From NCBI GenBank assembly GCA_964405455.1, contig CAYOOA010000006.1:1-64000 (forward strand): 64,000 nt of DNA, read 5' to 3'. This document shows, in pieces, positions 1 to 7,424 of this stretch. The DNA comes from CALESS01 sp964405455 (GTDB lineage Bacteria > Chloroflexota > Anaerolineae > Anaerolineales > Anaerolineaceae). Made by a program: the position numbers and the translations under genes. Under the pieces are notes generated by a model that had not been told where the DNA came from, searched no databases, and saw only the letters and a program-made list of their open reading frames with translations. Each line of letters opens with the position of its first letter. The stretch's first letter is position 1.

Positions 1-79
1 CCAGGTAGACAGCCATCACACCAAAAATGACGCTGTATCCGGCAATGAAATAATTTAGCGTGTTTGCAGGGGTATCCAT
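1..79 (-). CDS. ccmD: CcmD-like small membrane protein, partial (C-terminus beyond the window)
   Basis: Only the first 26 codons are visible. They begin MDTPANTLNYFIAGYS and run into a hydrophobic stretch (VIFGVMAVYL). A good ribosome binding site (AGGAG) lies about 9 bases before the ATG. It follows ccmC on the same strand, which is where the tiny membrane protein CcmD sits in system I operons. CcmD helps release holo-CcmE from the CcmABC complex. The identification rests on position, size and the single membrane helix, since the family has little sequence conservation. Confidence 0.6.
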   Translation of the reverse strand, partial: MDTPANTLNYFIAGYSVIFGVMAVYL

Positions 80-228
80 GATCCCATTCTCCTATTTTGC
101 ATGCTTGTCATTACGCCCCCCATGGGGGATGAAGCTATCCGCATGGTGCTGCAGGTCGTTTCGTCTGGCAAACGCCATCCTCGCAATGACAAATTTCATT
201 TTGTCTGGCCGATAACAGGCCAAACATC

Positions 229-942
229 TTATTGCGTCAGGCGCAGCTTGAGCTGCTCCACTTTATCGGCCAGCTTGCCCATGCGGATGCGGTGCCAGAG
301 CAGGGTAGCAAAAATGACCGTGAATGTCAACAGGCTGGTCATGAATGTGGCCAGCATCTTGGGGGTCATATCAAAAGCCCCGGTGGCATTCGGATCGCTG
401 CCGCCAATCACCACCGGGTGGATGGTGCGCCAGATGCGAATGGAAAAGAAGGTCAGCGGCACACTGAGGAAAGCCACAATGGCATAGACTGCTCCAAAAC
501 GGGCCCGGCGTTCCGGGTCTTCAATACCGGCCCGCAGCATCAAGTAGGCGGCATAAGCCAGTTCCATAATGGTTACCGTGGTCAGGCGCGGATCCCAGGT
601 CCACCAGCTATTCCAGATCGGCCGGGCCCAGATGGAGCCGGTGATGATGCAGATCAGGGTGAAAACCAGGCCGATTTCAACCCCGGCCATCTCGACGATA
701 TCCCAGTTGCGGGCGTTCGGGCGGCTACGGTGGGTCGCCAGGTACACAATCCCGGCGGCCATGGCCACCAGGAAGCCGAGCATGCCGATCCAGGCCGTGG
801 CAACGTGGAAATAAAACACCTTTTGGACCAGGCCCATCACTCGCTCCAGCGGGGCATAGAAGAAGACCATCCCGACTGCCACCAGGAACAATAAAACGGA
901 CAGCACGTCCAGCACGGTCAGCAATTTTGGTTTATCGTTCAT
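229..942 (-). CDS. ccmC: Heme exporter subunit CcmC
   Basis: This is the polytopic membrane protein that loads heme onto CcmE in system I cytochrome c maturation. The 237-residue length is normal for CcmC. The family hallmark WWD motif is present (residues 110-120, IWNSWWTWDPRL), and histidines near residues 46 and 175 sit in periplasmic loops where the axial heme ligands are expected. Six hydrophobic segments can be counted. The ATG follows a GAGGAG ribosome binding site that overlaps the end of ccmB; the gap to ccmB is only 9 bases, so the two are surely co-transcribed. About 150 bases separate it from the following ccmD-like gene, with no gene in between. Confidence 0.96.
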   Translation of the reverse strand: MNDKPKLLTVLDVLSVLLFLVAVGMVFFYAPLERVMGLVQKVFYFHVATAWIGMLGFLVAMAAGIVYLATHRSRPNARNWDIVEMAGVEIGLVFTLICIITGSIWARPIWNSWWTWDPRLTTVTIMELAYAAYLMLRAGIEDPERRARFGAVYAIVAFLSVPLTFFSIRIWRTIHPVVIGGSDPNATGAFDMTPKMLATFMTSLLTFTVIFATLLWHRIRMGKLADKVEQLKLRLTQ

Positions 943-951
943 TTCTTCTCT

Positions 952-1635
952 CTACTCCTCAACCACGGAATCAAAAACCATAAACGCCACGGCGGTGAAC
1001 ACCACGTCGTACACCGCCAGCAGATTCAACCAGGGGGTGATTTCAACCATTTCCAGGCCCTTGAGGTAACCGCCGCTGGCCTTGACCGCCGCCACCAGCA
1101 ATGGAATGGCCACCGGGAAGAGCAGGATGGGCAGCAGGATATCCCGCGTGCGAGCCTGCACAGCCATGCTGGCCAGCAGCGTGCCGATGGCCACGTAGCC
1201 CCAGGCCCCCAGCAGGATGACAGCCAGCAGGCCGCCCAGGAACAGGTTGATGTTGTACAGGATTGAGTACAACGGCAAGATGATGGCCGCCACCAAAAGC
1301 ATGAAGATGAAATTGGCCAGCGTCTTCCCAAAGTAGATCGCTGTACGGTCCACCGGGGCCAGCAGCAGACCGTCCAGGCAGCCGCGGTCTTTCTCCACGG
1401 CCATCGAGCGGTTCAGACCCAGCGTCCCGGCGAAGGTCAATGTAACCCACAACACCCCTGAGGTGACATCCCCGCGGGTTTGCGGAGATAATTCCAGGGC
1501 AAAGTTGAAAATAAAGATGACCAGCAGGGCAAAGACCAGCATGGCCGAGATCAATTCGCGGCTGCGCCATTCGGCGGCAAGGTCCTTCCAGACCACGGCA
1601 AACAGGGCACGCAGGAAGTTCGAGGTGGATTTCAT
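952..1635 (-). CDS. ccmB: Heme exporter membrane subunit CcmB
   Basis: CcmB is the permease partner of the ABC ATPase CcmA. Together they drive release of CcmE-bound heme. The 227-residue product is the usual family length, with about six membrane helices and an N-terminal segment (residues 9-25, FAVVWKDLAAEWRSREL) typical of CcmB. Its start overlaps the end of ccmA by 4 bases, so translation is coupled. It lies in the order ccmA-ccmB-ccmC found in many system I operons. Confidence 0.95.
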   Translation of the reverse strand: MKSTSNFLRALFAVVWKDLAAEWRSRELISAMLVFALLVIFIFNFALELSPQTRGDVTSGVLWVTLTFAGTLGLNRSMAVEKDRGCLDGLLLAPVDRTAIYFGKTLANFIFMLLVAAIILPLYSILYNINLFLGGLLAVILLGAWGYVAIGTLLASMAVQARTRDILLPILLFPVAIPLLVAAVKASGGYLKGLEMVEITPWLNLLAVYDVVFTAVAFMVFDSVVEE

Positions 1636-2357
1636 GCTCGCACTCCTTCTGCAGCACTGGATTTTTCCAGCGTCTGGCGGTAGAACGCCAGCACCCCGTC
1701 CTGGACCAGGTCGGACCGCTGCGCGCTGGCCTGGATGCGGCCGCGGGTCAGCACGTCAAAACGCGAGGCCAGGTCCTGGGCACGCGCCAGGTCGTGCGAG
1801 GTCATCACCACCGTGCGGCCGCGGGCTGCCACCTGGCGCAGGGCGCCGTCGAGCATCTCGCAGGCATCCTGGTCCAGGCCGGTATGCGGCTCATCCAGCA
1901 GCAATACTTCCGGGTCGTGCAGCACGGCCCGTCCGATGGCCAGGCGCTGCTGCATACCGCGTGAGAAGGTGCGCACCAGGTCGCGGCGGCGGTGGAGCAG
2001 GCCCACCTGGTCCAGCACTTCTTCAATCCGCGCCTGCATGCGCGGAATGGAATACAACCGGGCATAAAAGCGCAGGTTTTCCTCCGCTGATAAATCACCA
2101 TAAAGCAGCGGCAGGTGCGAAACCACCCCCAGCCGCTGGCGCACTTCAGCAGCCTGGTGGGGCAACTGGTGGCCGGCAATGCGTACTTCACCCAGGGTGG
2201 GCCGGGATAACGAAGCCAGGATGCGCAGGAAAGTGGTTTTTCCCGCACCGTTGGGTCCCAGCAAGGCGACAAATTCACCCTGGGCGACCTGGAATTCCAG
2301 GTCGCGCAGGACGGCCTTGGGTCCAAAGCGCTTGTACAGCCGGTGGACTTCGATCAT
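1632..2357 (-). CDS. ccmA: Heme exporter ATP-binding protein CcmA
   Basis: ABC-type ATPase of the CcmAB complex in cytochrome c maturation. The Walker A motif is GPNGAGKT (34-41), the signature is FSRGMQQR (131-138) and Walker B is VLLLDEP (151-157). The 241-residue length and the SRGM signature variant fit CcmA. The gene overlaps ccmB downstream by 4 bases and the cytochrome gene upstream by 4 bases, placing it in the middle of a tightly coupled minus-strand operon. Confidence 0.95.
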   Translation of the reverse strand: MIEVHRLYKRFGPKAVLRDLEFQVAQGEFVALLGPNGAGKTTFLRILASLSRPTLGEVRIAGHQLPHQAAEVRQRLGVVSHLPLLYGDLSAEENLRFYARLYSIPRMQARIEEVLDQVGLLHRRRDLVRTFSRGMQQRLAIGRAVLHDPEVLLLDEPHTGLDQDACEMLDGALRQVAARGRTVVMTSHDLARAQDLASRFDVLTRGRIQASAQRSDLVQDGVLAFYRQTLEKSSAAEGVRA

Positions 2358-4228
2358 CCCTTGCCCTGCAGCTCAGCCAGCCGGGCTTTCAGCTCGGCGC
2401 GGCGGGTTTCGTAGGCTTCCCTGGGCAGCTTGCCCGCCTGGAATTCGTCATCCAGGGCGATAATGGCATCCATCAGGCTGTCGCTTGTCTCCAGCGAGGA
2501 GGATTCCTCCTCTTCAACGCCCTCCACGGCCAGCGGCTTGCGTTGGCGCAGGATGAGGAATATCGCTCCACCCAGCGCCGCCGCCAGGGCCACTCCACCC
2601 AGGATGATGGCCACCAGGTTATTCGAGGTTGAATTTGAGGCTCCCGGCCGGCCTGTGAGGGTCATTTTCAAGGTGCTGTCCTTGGCCAGGTTGCTGCTGG
2701 TGAAGATCTCGATATTCATCCCGGACATGGAACTCTGGCCGGAGGAGGAGAGCTGGCTGCTTTTCAACTTGACGCCCTGCGGCACCATGATCACGGCCGC
2801 TTCCACCGGCAGGGAGATCGGCAGATCCAGGCTCAATTTGGATGTATAGGGCAGCTCATAAGCAAACAATTCCTGCACGCCGTCTCCCGGACTGATCGGG
2901 CGCAAATCGCCAAAGCCGGAATCGGTGGCAACATACTGGCCGTCGCCCAGGGTGCCGTCCTGGAATTGCAGGTTGGTCGCCCCGGCAGGCAGGTTGAAAG
3001 TCACCACCGGCTGGCCGGGTGTTTCGGCCACCACCACACGGTCGCTGGAATTATTGATGACGTACAATTCCACCACCTGGATCGAAGTGGTGGAATTGGA
3101 AAGGTCAAAGAAAACGTGCATGCGCTGCGCGCTGAGCACGCTGGCATCCGTGGTGGTCAGGGAGACTGGAATCTCCACCTTGACCGGCTGGCCGTTGACG
3201 ATATCCGCGGTGTGAATCGGGTCGGAGGAATATTGCAGACCCTCGAAATTCACCTGCACCATGTACACCCGTCCTTCCACGGGCTCAACACCCTTGAAGG
3301 AGAAGCTGCCGTCGGCAGCCACATCGGTGGTCAGCTCGGAACTGAGCGTCATGCCGTCATACATTTGCAGATTGGCGGTAACGCCGCTGTCCAGCGTCAC
3401 TCCGGTCGGGGGGATCACCTTGCCCTGGATTTCAAACTTCTCCAGCGCAGCCGGAGTCTGAGTTGCTTCCGGGGGGGTGGCTGTCAGGCCGCCCTCAGCG
3501 GTCGCAATGGGAGTGGCTTGAATGGTGGCAGTCGGGGCAACCCCAGCCTGGGCAAAACTCAGGCTGCGGACGTAAGCGGTTACTGCCCAGCGGTCAGCCT
3601 CGGACAGGCTGCCTGCAAAGGCGGGCATGTTGCCCGTCCCGCTGCTGAGCGTATCAAACAGTTCCTGGGCGGAGCGCTGGGCCAGCACGGTCGGATCCGA
3701 CCAATCGGCCGCCCCGGATTTGCCAACACCAGTTTCTCCATGGCATTGGATACATTGGGCAGTGTAAATTTCCTTGCCCTGGGCCAATTCAGATTGGGCG
3801 GTTCCCAGACTGAAAACGTAGGCAATCACATCCCAGCGCTGGCGGTCGCCCAGGCTGCCCCCAAAAGGCGGCATCATCCGGTCCATCCGGCCATTGGTGA
3901 CCAGTTCAAACCAATCCATCGGGCGGGCGGCACGCATGATGGCCGGGCTGGTCAGGGCGGCAGGCGGCACGGAAAGCTGGGAAGCCATCGTGCCGTCTCC
4001 CTTACCAGTCTCACCATGGCAGGGAGCGCAGTTATCGACATAAATCGCTGCGCCTTCCGCCGGGTTGGGCGGAACGATCGGGTACACCGGGGCTGAAGTC
4101 GGCTGAGGCACCGGGGTGGCGTAATTGGGAGGCGGGGTGATATCCGAGGCCAGCGAAACGCAGGCAGCCAGGGATGCTGAAAAAACCAGGGATAAGGACA
4201 GGATAATCGTGCGGGCAGTCTTGGTCAT
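2354..4228 (-). CDS. Di-heme c-type cytochrome lipoprotein with C-terminal membrane helix
   Basis: The 624-residue product starts at the ATG at 4228, which follows GAGAAGAAG; earlier in-frame starts would overlap the upstream gene. It has a lipoprotein signal (lipobox SLAAC, Cys23), then two cytochrome c domains with CAPCH (67-71) and CIQCH (159-163), each followed by a Met-containing stretch that could supply the sixth heme ligand. A Thr/Pro linker follows, then a beta-rich region of roughly 270 residues, one membrane helix and a cytoplasmic tail with a short helical segment (LDDEFQAGKLPREAYETRRA). It lies inside the ccm operon, so it may be a principal client or a helper of the maturation system. 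Its electron-transfer partner is not evident from the window. Confidence 0.85.
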   Translation of the reverse strand: MTKTARTIILSLSLVFSASLAACVSLASDITPPPNYATPVPQPTSAPVYPIVPPNPAEGAAIYVDNCAPCHGETGKGDGTMASQLSVPPAALTSPAIMRAARPMDWFELVTNGRMDRMMPPFGGSLGDRQRWDVIAYVFSLGTAQSELAQGKEIYTAQCIQCHGETGVGKSGAADWSDPTVLAQRSAQELFDTLSSGTGNMPAFAGSLSEADRWAVTAYVRSLSFAQAGVAPTATIQATPIATAEGGLTATPPEATQTPAALEKFEIQGKVIPPTGVTLDSGVTANLQMYDGMTLSSELTTDVAADGSFSFKGVEPVEGRVYMVQVNFEGLQYSSDPIHTADIVNGQPVKVEIPVSLTTTDASVLSAQRMHVFFDLSNSTTSIQVVELYVINNSSDRVVVAETPGQPVVTFNLPAGATNLQFQDGTLGDGQYVATDSGFGDLRPISPGDGVQELFAYELPYTSKLSLDLPISLPVEAAVIMVPQGVKLKSSQLSSSGQSSMSGMNIEIFTSSNLAKDSTLKMTLTGRPGASNSTSNNLVAIILGGVALAAALGGAIFLILRQRKPLAVEGVEEEESSSLETSDSLMDAIIALDDEFQAGKLPREAYETRRAELKARLAELQGKG

Positions 4229-4244
4229 CTTCTTCTCGAATCCA

Positions 4245-4808
4245 TTACAAGGTCTTGCCGCAGCGCGGGCAGAATCGATCGGATTTCTGCACCGGATTAC
4301 CGCAGCCCGGGCAGAAACCAGCGGATTTTTCCTGGCGCCGGCTGCGGCGGGCGGCAATTTGGGCTTCCAGGTCATCTTCGGGATTTGCGGCAGATGAGAT
4401 CGCAGCCGCTGCAGTCTGTTCGGTCACTTTATATTTGCCCAGGTGTGCAGCCGCATCCGCTCGGCGGGCAGCCACGGCGGCTTCCAGGCGAACTTCTGCG
4501 CTGGCAGCGGGAGTATTCTCCTCCATTTGATCCAGCTTGCGGTAGACTTCAGCGCCGGCCGCCAGCAAGGCGGCGCGCTGCTCCGGGAAATCTTCCGCCG
4601 GGATCTTGCCCAGCGCCTGGTCAAATTCCAGTTCCTGCAGGGCGGTCAACAGGCGGTCGCGTTCAGCCAGCAGGGCTGAGAGTTCCCGTTCGCGCGGATC
4701 TGCGTCCACGGTTTTTACAATGGAAGTGCGGCTGAAAAAAGGCCGGGAGACATACATGGCGACCAGAACGGCCACGGCCAGGATTAGCAGGATGGAGGCA
4801 ATATCCAT
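4245..4808 (-). CDS. CcmI-like membrane protein with C-terminal zinc ribbon
   Basis: The 187-residue product has an N-terminal membrane helix (residues 2-24), a charged coiled-coil region, a segment LEFDQALGKIPAEDFPEQRA like the helical part of CcmI, a linker, and a double-cysteine zinc ribbon at the C-terminus (CPGC and CPRC). It sits between ccmG and the cytochrome lipoprotein gene, with a GGAG ribosome binding site. CcmI in proteobacteria is a membrane protein that presents apocytochrome to CcmF/CcmH. The topology and position here suggest an analogue, but no TPR domain is present and the zinc ribbon is foreign to classical CcmI, so the function is inferred. Confidence 0.6.
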   Translation of the reverse strand: MDIASILLILAVAVLVAMYVSRPFFSRTSIVKTVDADPRERELSALLAERDRLLTALQELEFDQALGKIPAEDFPEQRAALLAAGAEVYRKLDQMEENTPAASAEVRLEAAVAARRADAAAHLGKYKVTEQTAAAAISSAANPEDDLEAQIAARRSRRQEKSAGFCPGCGNPVQKSDRFCPRCGKTL

Positions 4809-4821
4809 GAGGGTAGCTCCT

Positions 4822-5385
4822 TTACGGAATCAGTGGATCGATGATGGATTGAATTTCGGCAAGCGAGGTGAATGGGCCTTTTTGAACATAAGCCAGCTTA
4901 CCCTCGGGATTAATAAAATATGTTTCCGGCACACCGGTGGTACGGAAAATTTGTGAAATTTTCGTGCGCAGGTCCGGGCCGTTATCATAGGTAATGTTGA
5001 ACTTGCTCAAATAACCCATGGCTTCCGGCTCGGTATCCACCCAGTCCACGCCGAGGAAAACCACCTTCCCCTGCACCGCGTAATACTCATAAGCTTGCTG
5101 CAATTCAGCCGCCTCCTGCTCGCAGGGCTTGCACCAGGAAGCCCAGAAGTTTAGCACCACCACCTGACCCTTCAGGTCGGCCGTGTTAATTTGCCTGCCA
5201 TCAAACGTATTCAGGGTAAAGGTCGGCACGCTCTGCCCAATGGTAATCGGCCCCTGCTGGGTGCGTTTCAATCCCCAGGCCACCAGGGCCAGAAATGCCA
5301 GTAAAACGATAAAAGCCAACGCAACCACCCAGGTGGGTAATTTGCGGGCGGTATTTTCTGATTTAGATTCAGCCGTTTGATCCAT
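4822..5385 (-). CDS. ccmG: Thiol:disulfide interchange protein CcmG/TlpA-like
   Basis: A membrane-anchored thioredoxin-fold protein of 187 residues: one N-terminal helix (about 19-38) and an extracytoplasmic TlpA domain with the redox motif WASWCKPC (Cys85, Cys88). CcmG keeps CcmH and apocytochrome cysteines reduced before heme attachment. The gene follows ccmH by 20 bases and has a strong ribosome binding site (AGGAGAAGGAG). The family call is firm; the exact maturation role follows from its position in the ccm operon. Confidence 0.92.
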   Translation of the reverse strand: MDQTAESKSENTARKLPTWVVALAFIVLLAFLALVAWGLKRTQQGPITIGQSVPTFTLNTFDGRQINTADLKGQVVVLNFWASWCKPCEQEAAELQQAYEYYAVQGKVVFLGVDWVDTEPEAMGYLSKFNITYDNGPDLRTKISQIFRTTGVPETYFINPEGKLAYVQKGPFTSLAEIQSIIDPLIP

Positions 5386-5405
5386 CTCTCTCCTTCTCCT
5401 GGCGG

Positions 5406-5903
5406 TTATTTTTGCTGTTCACGGCGGCGCAGATCCTCTTCCATCCGCCGCAACACTTCATCCTCTGCTACAGAAGGCGCCGGTTGTGCCGGAACCGCGG
5501 CTGCAGCTGGCTTGCGATGGGTGCGGTAGACCCGCCAGACAAGGAACACACCCGCCAGGAAAAAGACCGGCGGGAGGATATAAATCAACCAATGCAGTCC
5601 CTGGCGCGGCGGTTCGGAAAGCACGCGGTCGCCGTACTGGGCTGCGAAATATGCCTTGATCTGGTCCTTGCCCCAGCCTTCCGAAAGTTTCAGGCGGATC
5701 AGCTCCCGCCACTGGGAGCAAGCCTGGGTCGGACAGACATCCAGCGGGATGTTTTCACAGACCGGGCAGTACATTTCACGAGCGACGGCGTTCACCTGGT
5801 CATCAGTCACCACCGGTGTCTGGGCAGACACTATGCGGGCGGTAAAAATGATACCGGCCAGGCCCAGTAAGAACACCAATCCAATCCATTTTCCAATTTT
5901 CAT
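5406..5903 (-). CDS. ccmH: Cytochrome c maturation protein CcmH (short, CycL/NrfF type)
   Basis: The chosen ATG at 5903 gives 165 residues beginning MKIGKW with a signal helix and AGAGAG upstream; an earlier start at 5936 lacks a binding site. The mature part carries CPVC (Cys46, Cys49), the redox pair of CcmH that reduces the apocytochrome CxxCH cysteines, plus two more cysteines at 57 and 62. The motif GWGKDQIKAYFAAQYGDRVL is typical. A second membrane helix follows at about 104-123, then a charged tail. It lacks the TPR region of long CcmH. It is first in its transcription unit, divergent from the M28 peptidase gene. Confidence 0.92.
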   Translation of the reverse strand: MKIGKWIGLVFLLGLAGIIFTARIVSAQTPVVTDDQVNAVAREMYCPVCENIPLDVCPTQACSQWRELIRLKLSEGWGKDQIKAYFAAQYGDRVLSEPPRQGLHWLIYILPPVFFLAGVFLVWRVYRTHRKPAAAAVPAQPAPSVAEDEVLRRMEEDLRRREQQK

Positions 5904-5942
5904 GGCAACACTCTCTCTATAAAAACAATGATCCATTTTCTA

Positions 5943-5970
5943 TTGACGCCCCGCCCGGATATGCTATTCT
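5943..5970 (+). promoter_or_regulatory. Promoter of the M28 peptidase gene
   Basis: A sigma70-type promoter is visible: TTGACG (5943-5948), a 16-base spacer and TATTCT (5965-5970). The start codon follows 26 bases after the -10 box with an AGGGG ribosome binding site, so this transcript has a normal short leader. Confidence 0.6.
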
Positions 5971-5996
5971 AAAAGCATTCCAACACAGGGGCGATC

Positions 5997-7343
5997 ATGA
6001 AAAAAAGTATTCTCATTCTCTTGTTGTGTGCAGCCGTCCTCAGCTTTTCAGCCGTTCCGGCCCGCCAGGCGCTGCCTCCCAAAGCGGATTGCAGCAGCAA
6101 TCCTGTGGTAACGACACTCCTCAACCGGCTTGACTTAGCATCCTATCTGAACCTGATCAAATCCCTGGCCGGGGAAATCCCGGTCAGCATTAACGGCGTT
6201 CCGGGGCAGGCCATCAGCACGCGCTTTGCACCAGCCATGGCCAGCAACCAGGCTAACGCTCGCACCATCCCCTGGCTGCTGGAGCAGTTGAACCGCTGGC
6301 TGCAGCCCGGACAAATCAACCAGGAAAGCTTTGATTTCCTTTTCTTGGGCACCACTTACACCACTCAAAACCTGGTTGTCACCTTTCCCGGCACGCTTCA
6401 CCCGGAGGAAGTGATCTTGCTCACAGCCCATATGGATAGCACCTCCACCAATCCCTGGGTGGCTGCGCCCGGCGCGGAAGATAACGCCAGCGGCTCGGCC
6501 GCCTTGCTGGAAGCTGTCCGCAGCCTGCGCTACTACCGCTTTGACCGGACCCTGAAACTGGTCTGGTTCAACGCGGAAGAGCAGGGACTTTTCGGCAGCC
6601 AGGCCTATATCCAGGCCCATCCCACCGAGAATATCATCGGGGTGGTCAACCTGGACATGTTCGGCTTCGATTACAACCAGGACCGCTGCTTTGAGCTGCA
6701 CGTGGGCACCCTGCCGCGCTCGGATGCCGTTGGTCAGTGCTTCAAGGAAACGATTTCAGCCAACAGCCTGCCGCTAATGTACGATTACGTCACACAAGGC
6801 GCGGTGGAAGCTTCTGATCACAGCAGTTTCTGGAATGTTGGCGTTGGCGCCGTGGAAGTGCTGGAAAACCATTTCAACCAGCAGCAGACCGGCGGCTGCG
6901 TCGGCGCGGATGCCAGCCCGTACTACCATAAAACCAACGATTACTCGGCCTTTCTATACCTGCCGGCGACTTTTGATATCGCCCGGGCCGGCATTGCCAC
7001 AGCCGCCAATCTTGCCGGGGGGGTAGGAGACTGCTATGATGCTCCACCAACGCTTTCCAGTCGCGGCCTGCCGGGTGCGTTATGGCTGGATTGGGATGCT
7101 GCACCCGGGGCAGCTTATTACCGCCTGGAGCGTTCCACCACGGGTTGCAGCGGGAGTTTCACGGAACTGGGCACGCCCACTTCGCCAACCTGGCTGGATT
7201 CGGATATCCAACCCGGTGCAACCTATGCCTACCGCCTGCAGGTTTTTGCGGACGGCGGGCGGGGCTACTGCATCTCCGAGCCGCTCTGCGTGGAAATTAC
7301 TGCTCCGCAGGATTTCATTTTTCTGCCGATATTGACTCGCTGA
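5997..7343 (+). CDS. Secreted M28-family metallopeptidase (aminopeptidase)
   Basis: The 448-residue product has a signal peptide, then an M28 catalytic domain with the expected dinuclear zinc ligands: His145 (AHMDS), Asp162 (GAEDNASG), Glu194-Glu195 (NAEEQG), Asp220 (NLDMFG) and His275 (SDHSSF). The family cleaves N-terminal residues from peptides. A fibronectin III-like domain follows (about 340-435), and the protein ends FIFLPILTR at the very C-terminus, an ending echoed by the large protein at 13846. It stands alone on the plus strand inside the ccm locus, with its own promoter and a strong terminator. Confidence 0.9.
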   Translation: MKKSILILLLCAAVLSFSAVPARQALPPKADCSSNPVVTTLLNRLDLASYLNLIKSLAGEIPVSINGVPGQAISTRFAPAMASNQANARTIPWLLEQLNRWLQPGQINQESFDFLFLGTTYTTQNLVVTFPGTLHPEEVILLTAHMDSTSTNPWVAAPGAEDNASGSAALLEAVRSLRYYRFDRTLKLVWFNAEEQGLFGSQAYIQAHPTENIIGVVNLDMFGFDYNQDRCFELHVGTLPRSDAVGQCFKETISANSLPLMYDYVTQGAVEASDHSSFWNVGVGAVEVLENHFNQQQTGGCVGADASPYYHKTNDYSAFLYLPATFDIARAGIATAANLAGGVGDCYDAPPTLSSRGLPGALWLDWDAAPGAAYYRLERSTTGCSGSFTELGTPTSPTWLDSDIQPGATYAYRLQVFADGGRGYCISEPLCVEITAPQDFIFLPILTR

Positions 7344-7377
7344 CACACAAATTATTAAGGTTCAGGACTGCTGAATT

Positions 7378-7415
7378 CCGCGCCCCGGGATCAACTCATC
7401 CCGGGCGCGGAGTTT
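7378..7415. terminator. Strong hairpin between convergent genes
   Basis: CCGCGCCCCGGGAT pairs with ATCCCGGGCGCGG around a 6-base loop, with one bulge, followed by AGTTTATT. It lies between the end of the M28 gene and the end of ccmF, so it can end transcripts from both sides. Confidence 0.7.
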
Positions 7416-7424
7416 ATTCAATAC

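Noticed and set aside
232..894. Plus-strand frame opposite ccmC
   Set aside because: CcmC on the other strand carries the WWD motif and typical length; the plus frame has no family features.
4229..4375. N-terminal extension of the di-heme lipoprotein gene
   Set aside because: An earlier in-frame start would remove the lipoprotein signal from the N-terminus and overlap the zinc-ribbon gene; the ATG at 4228 has a binding site and a lipobox.
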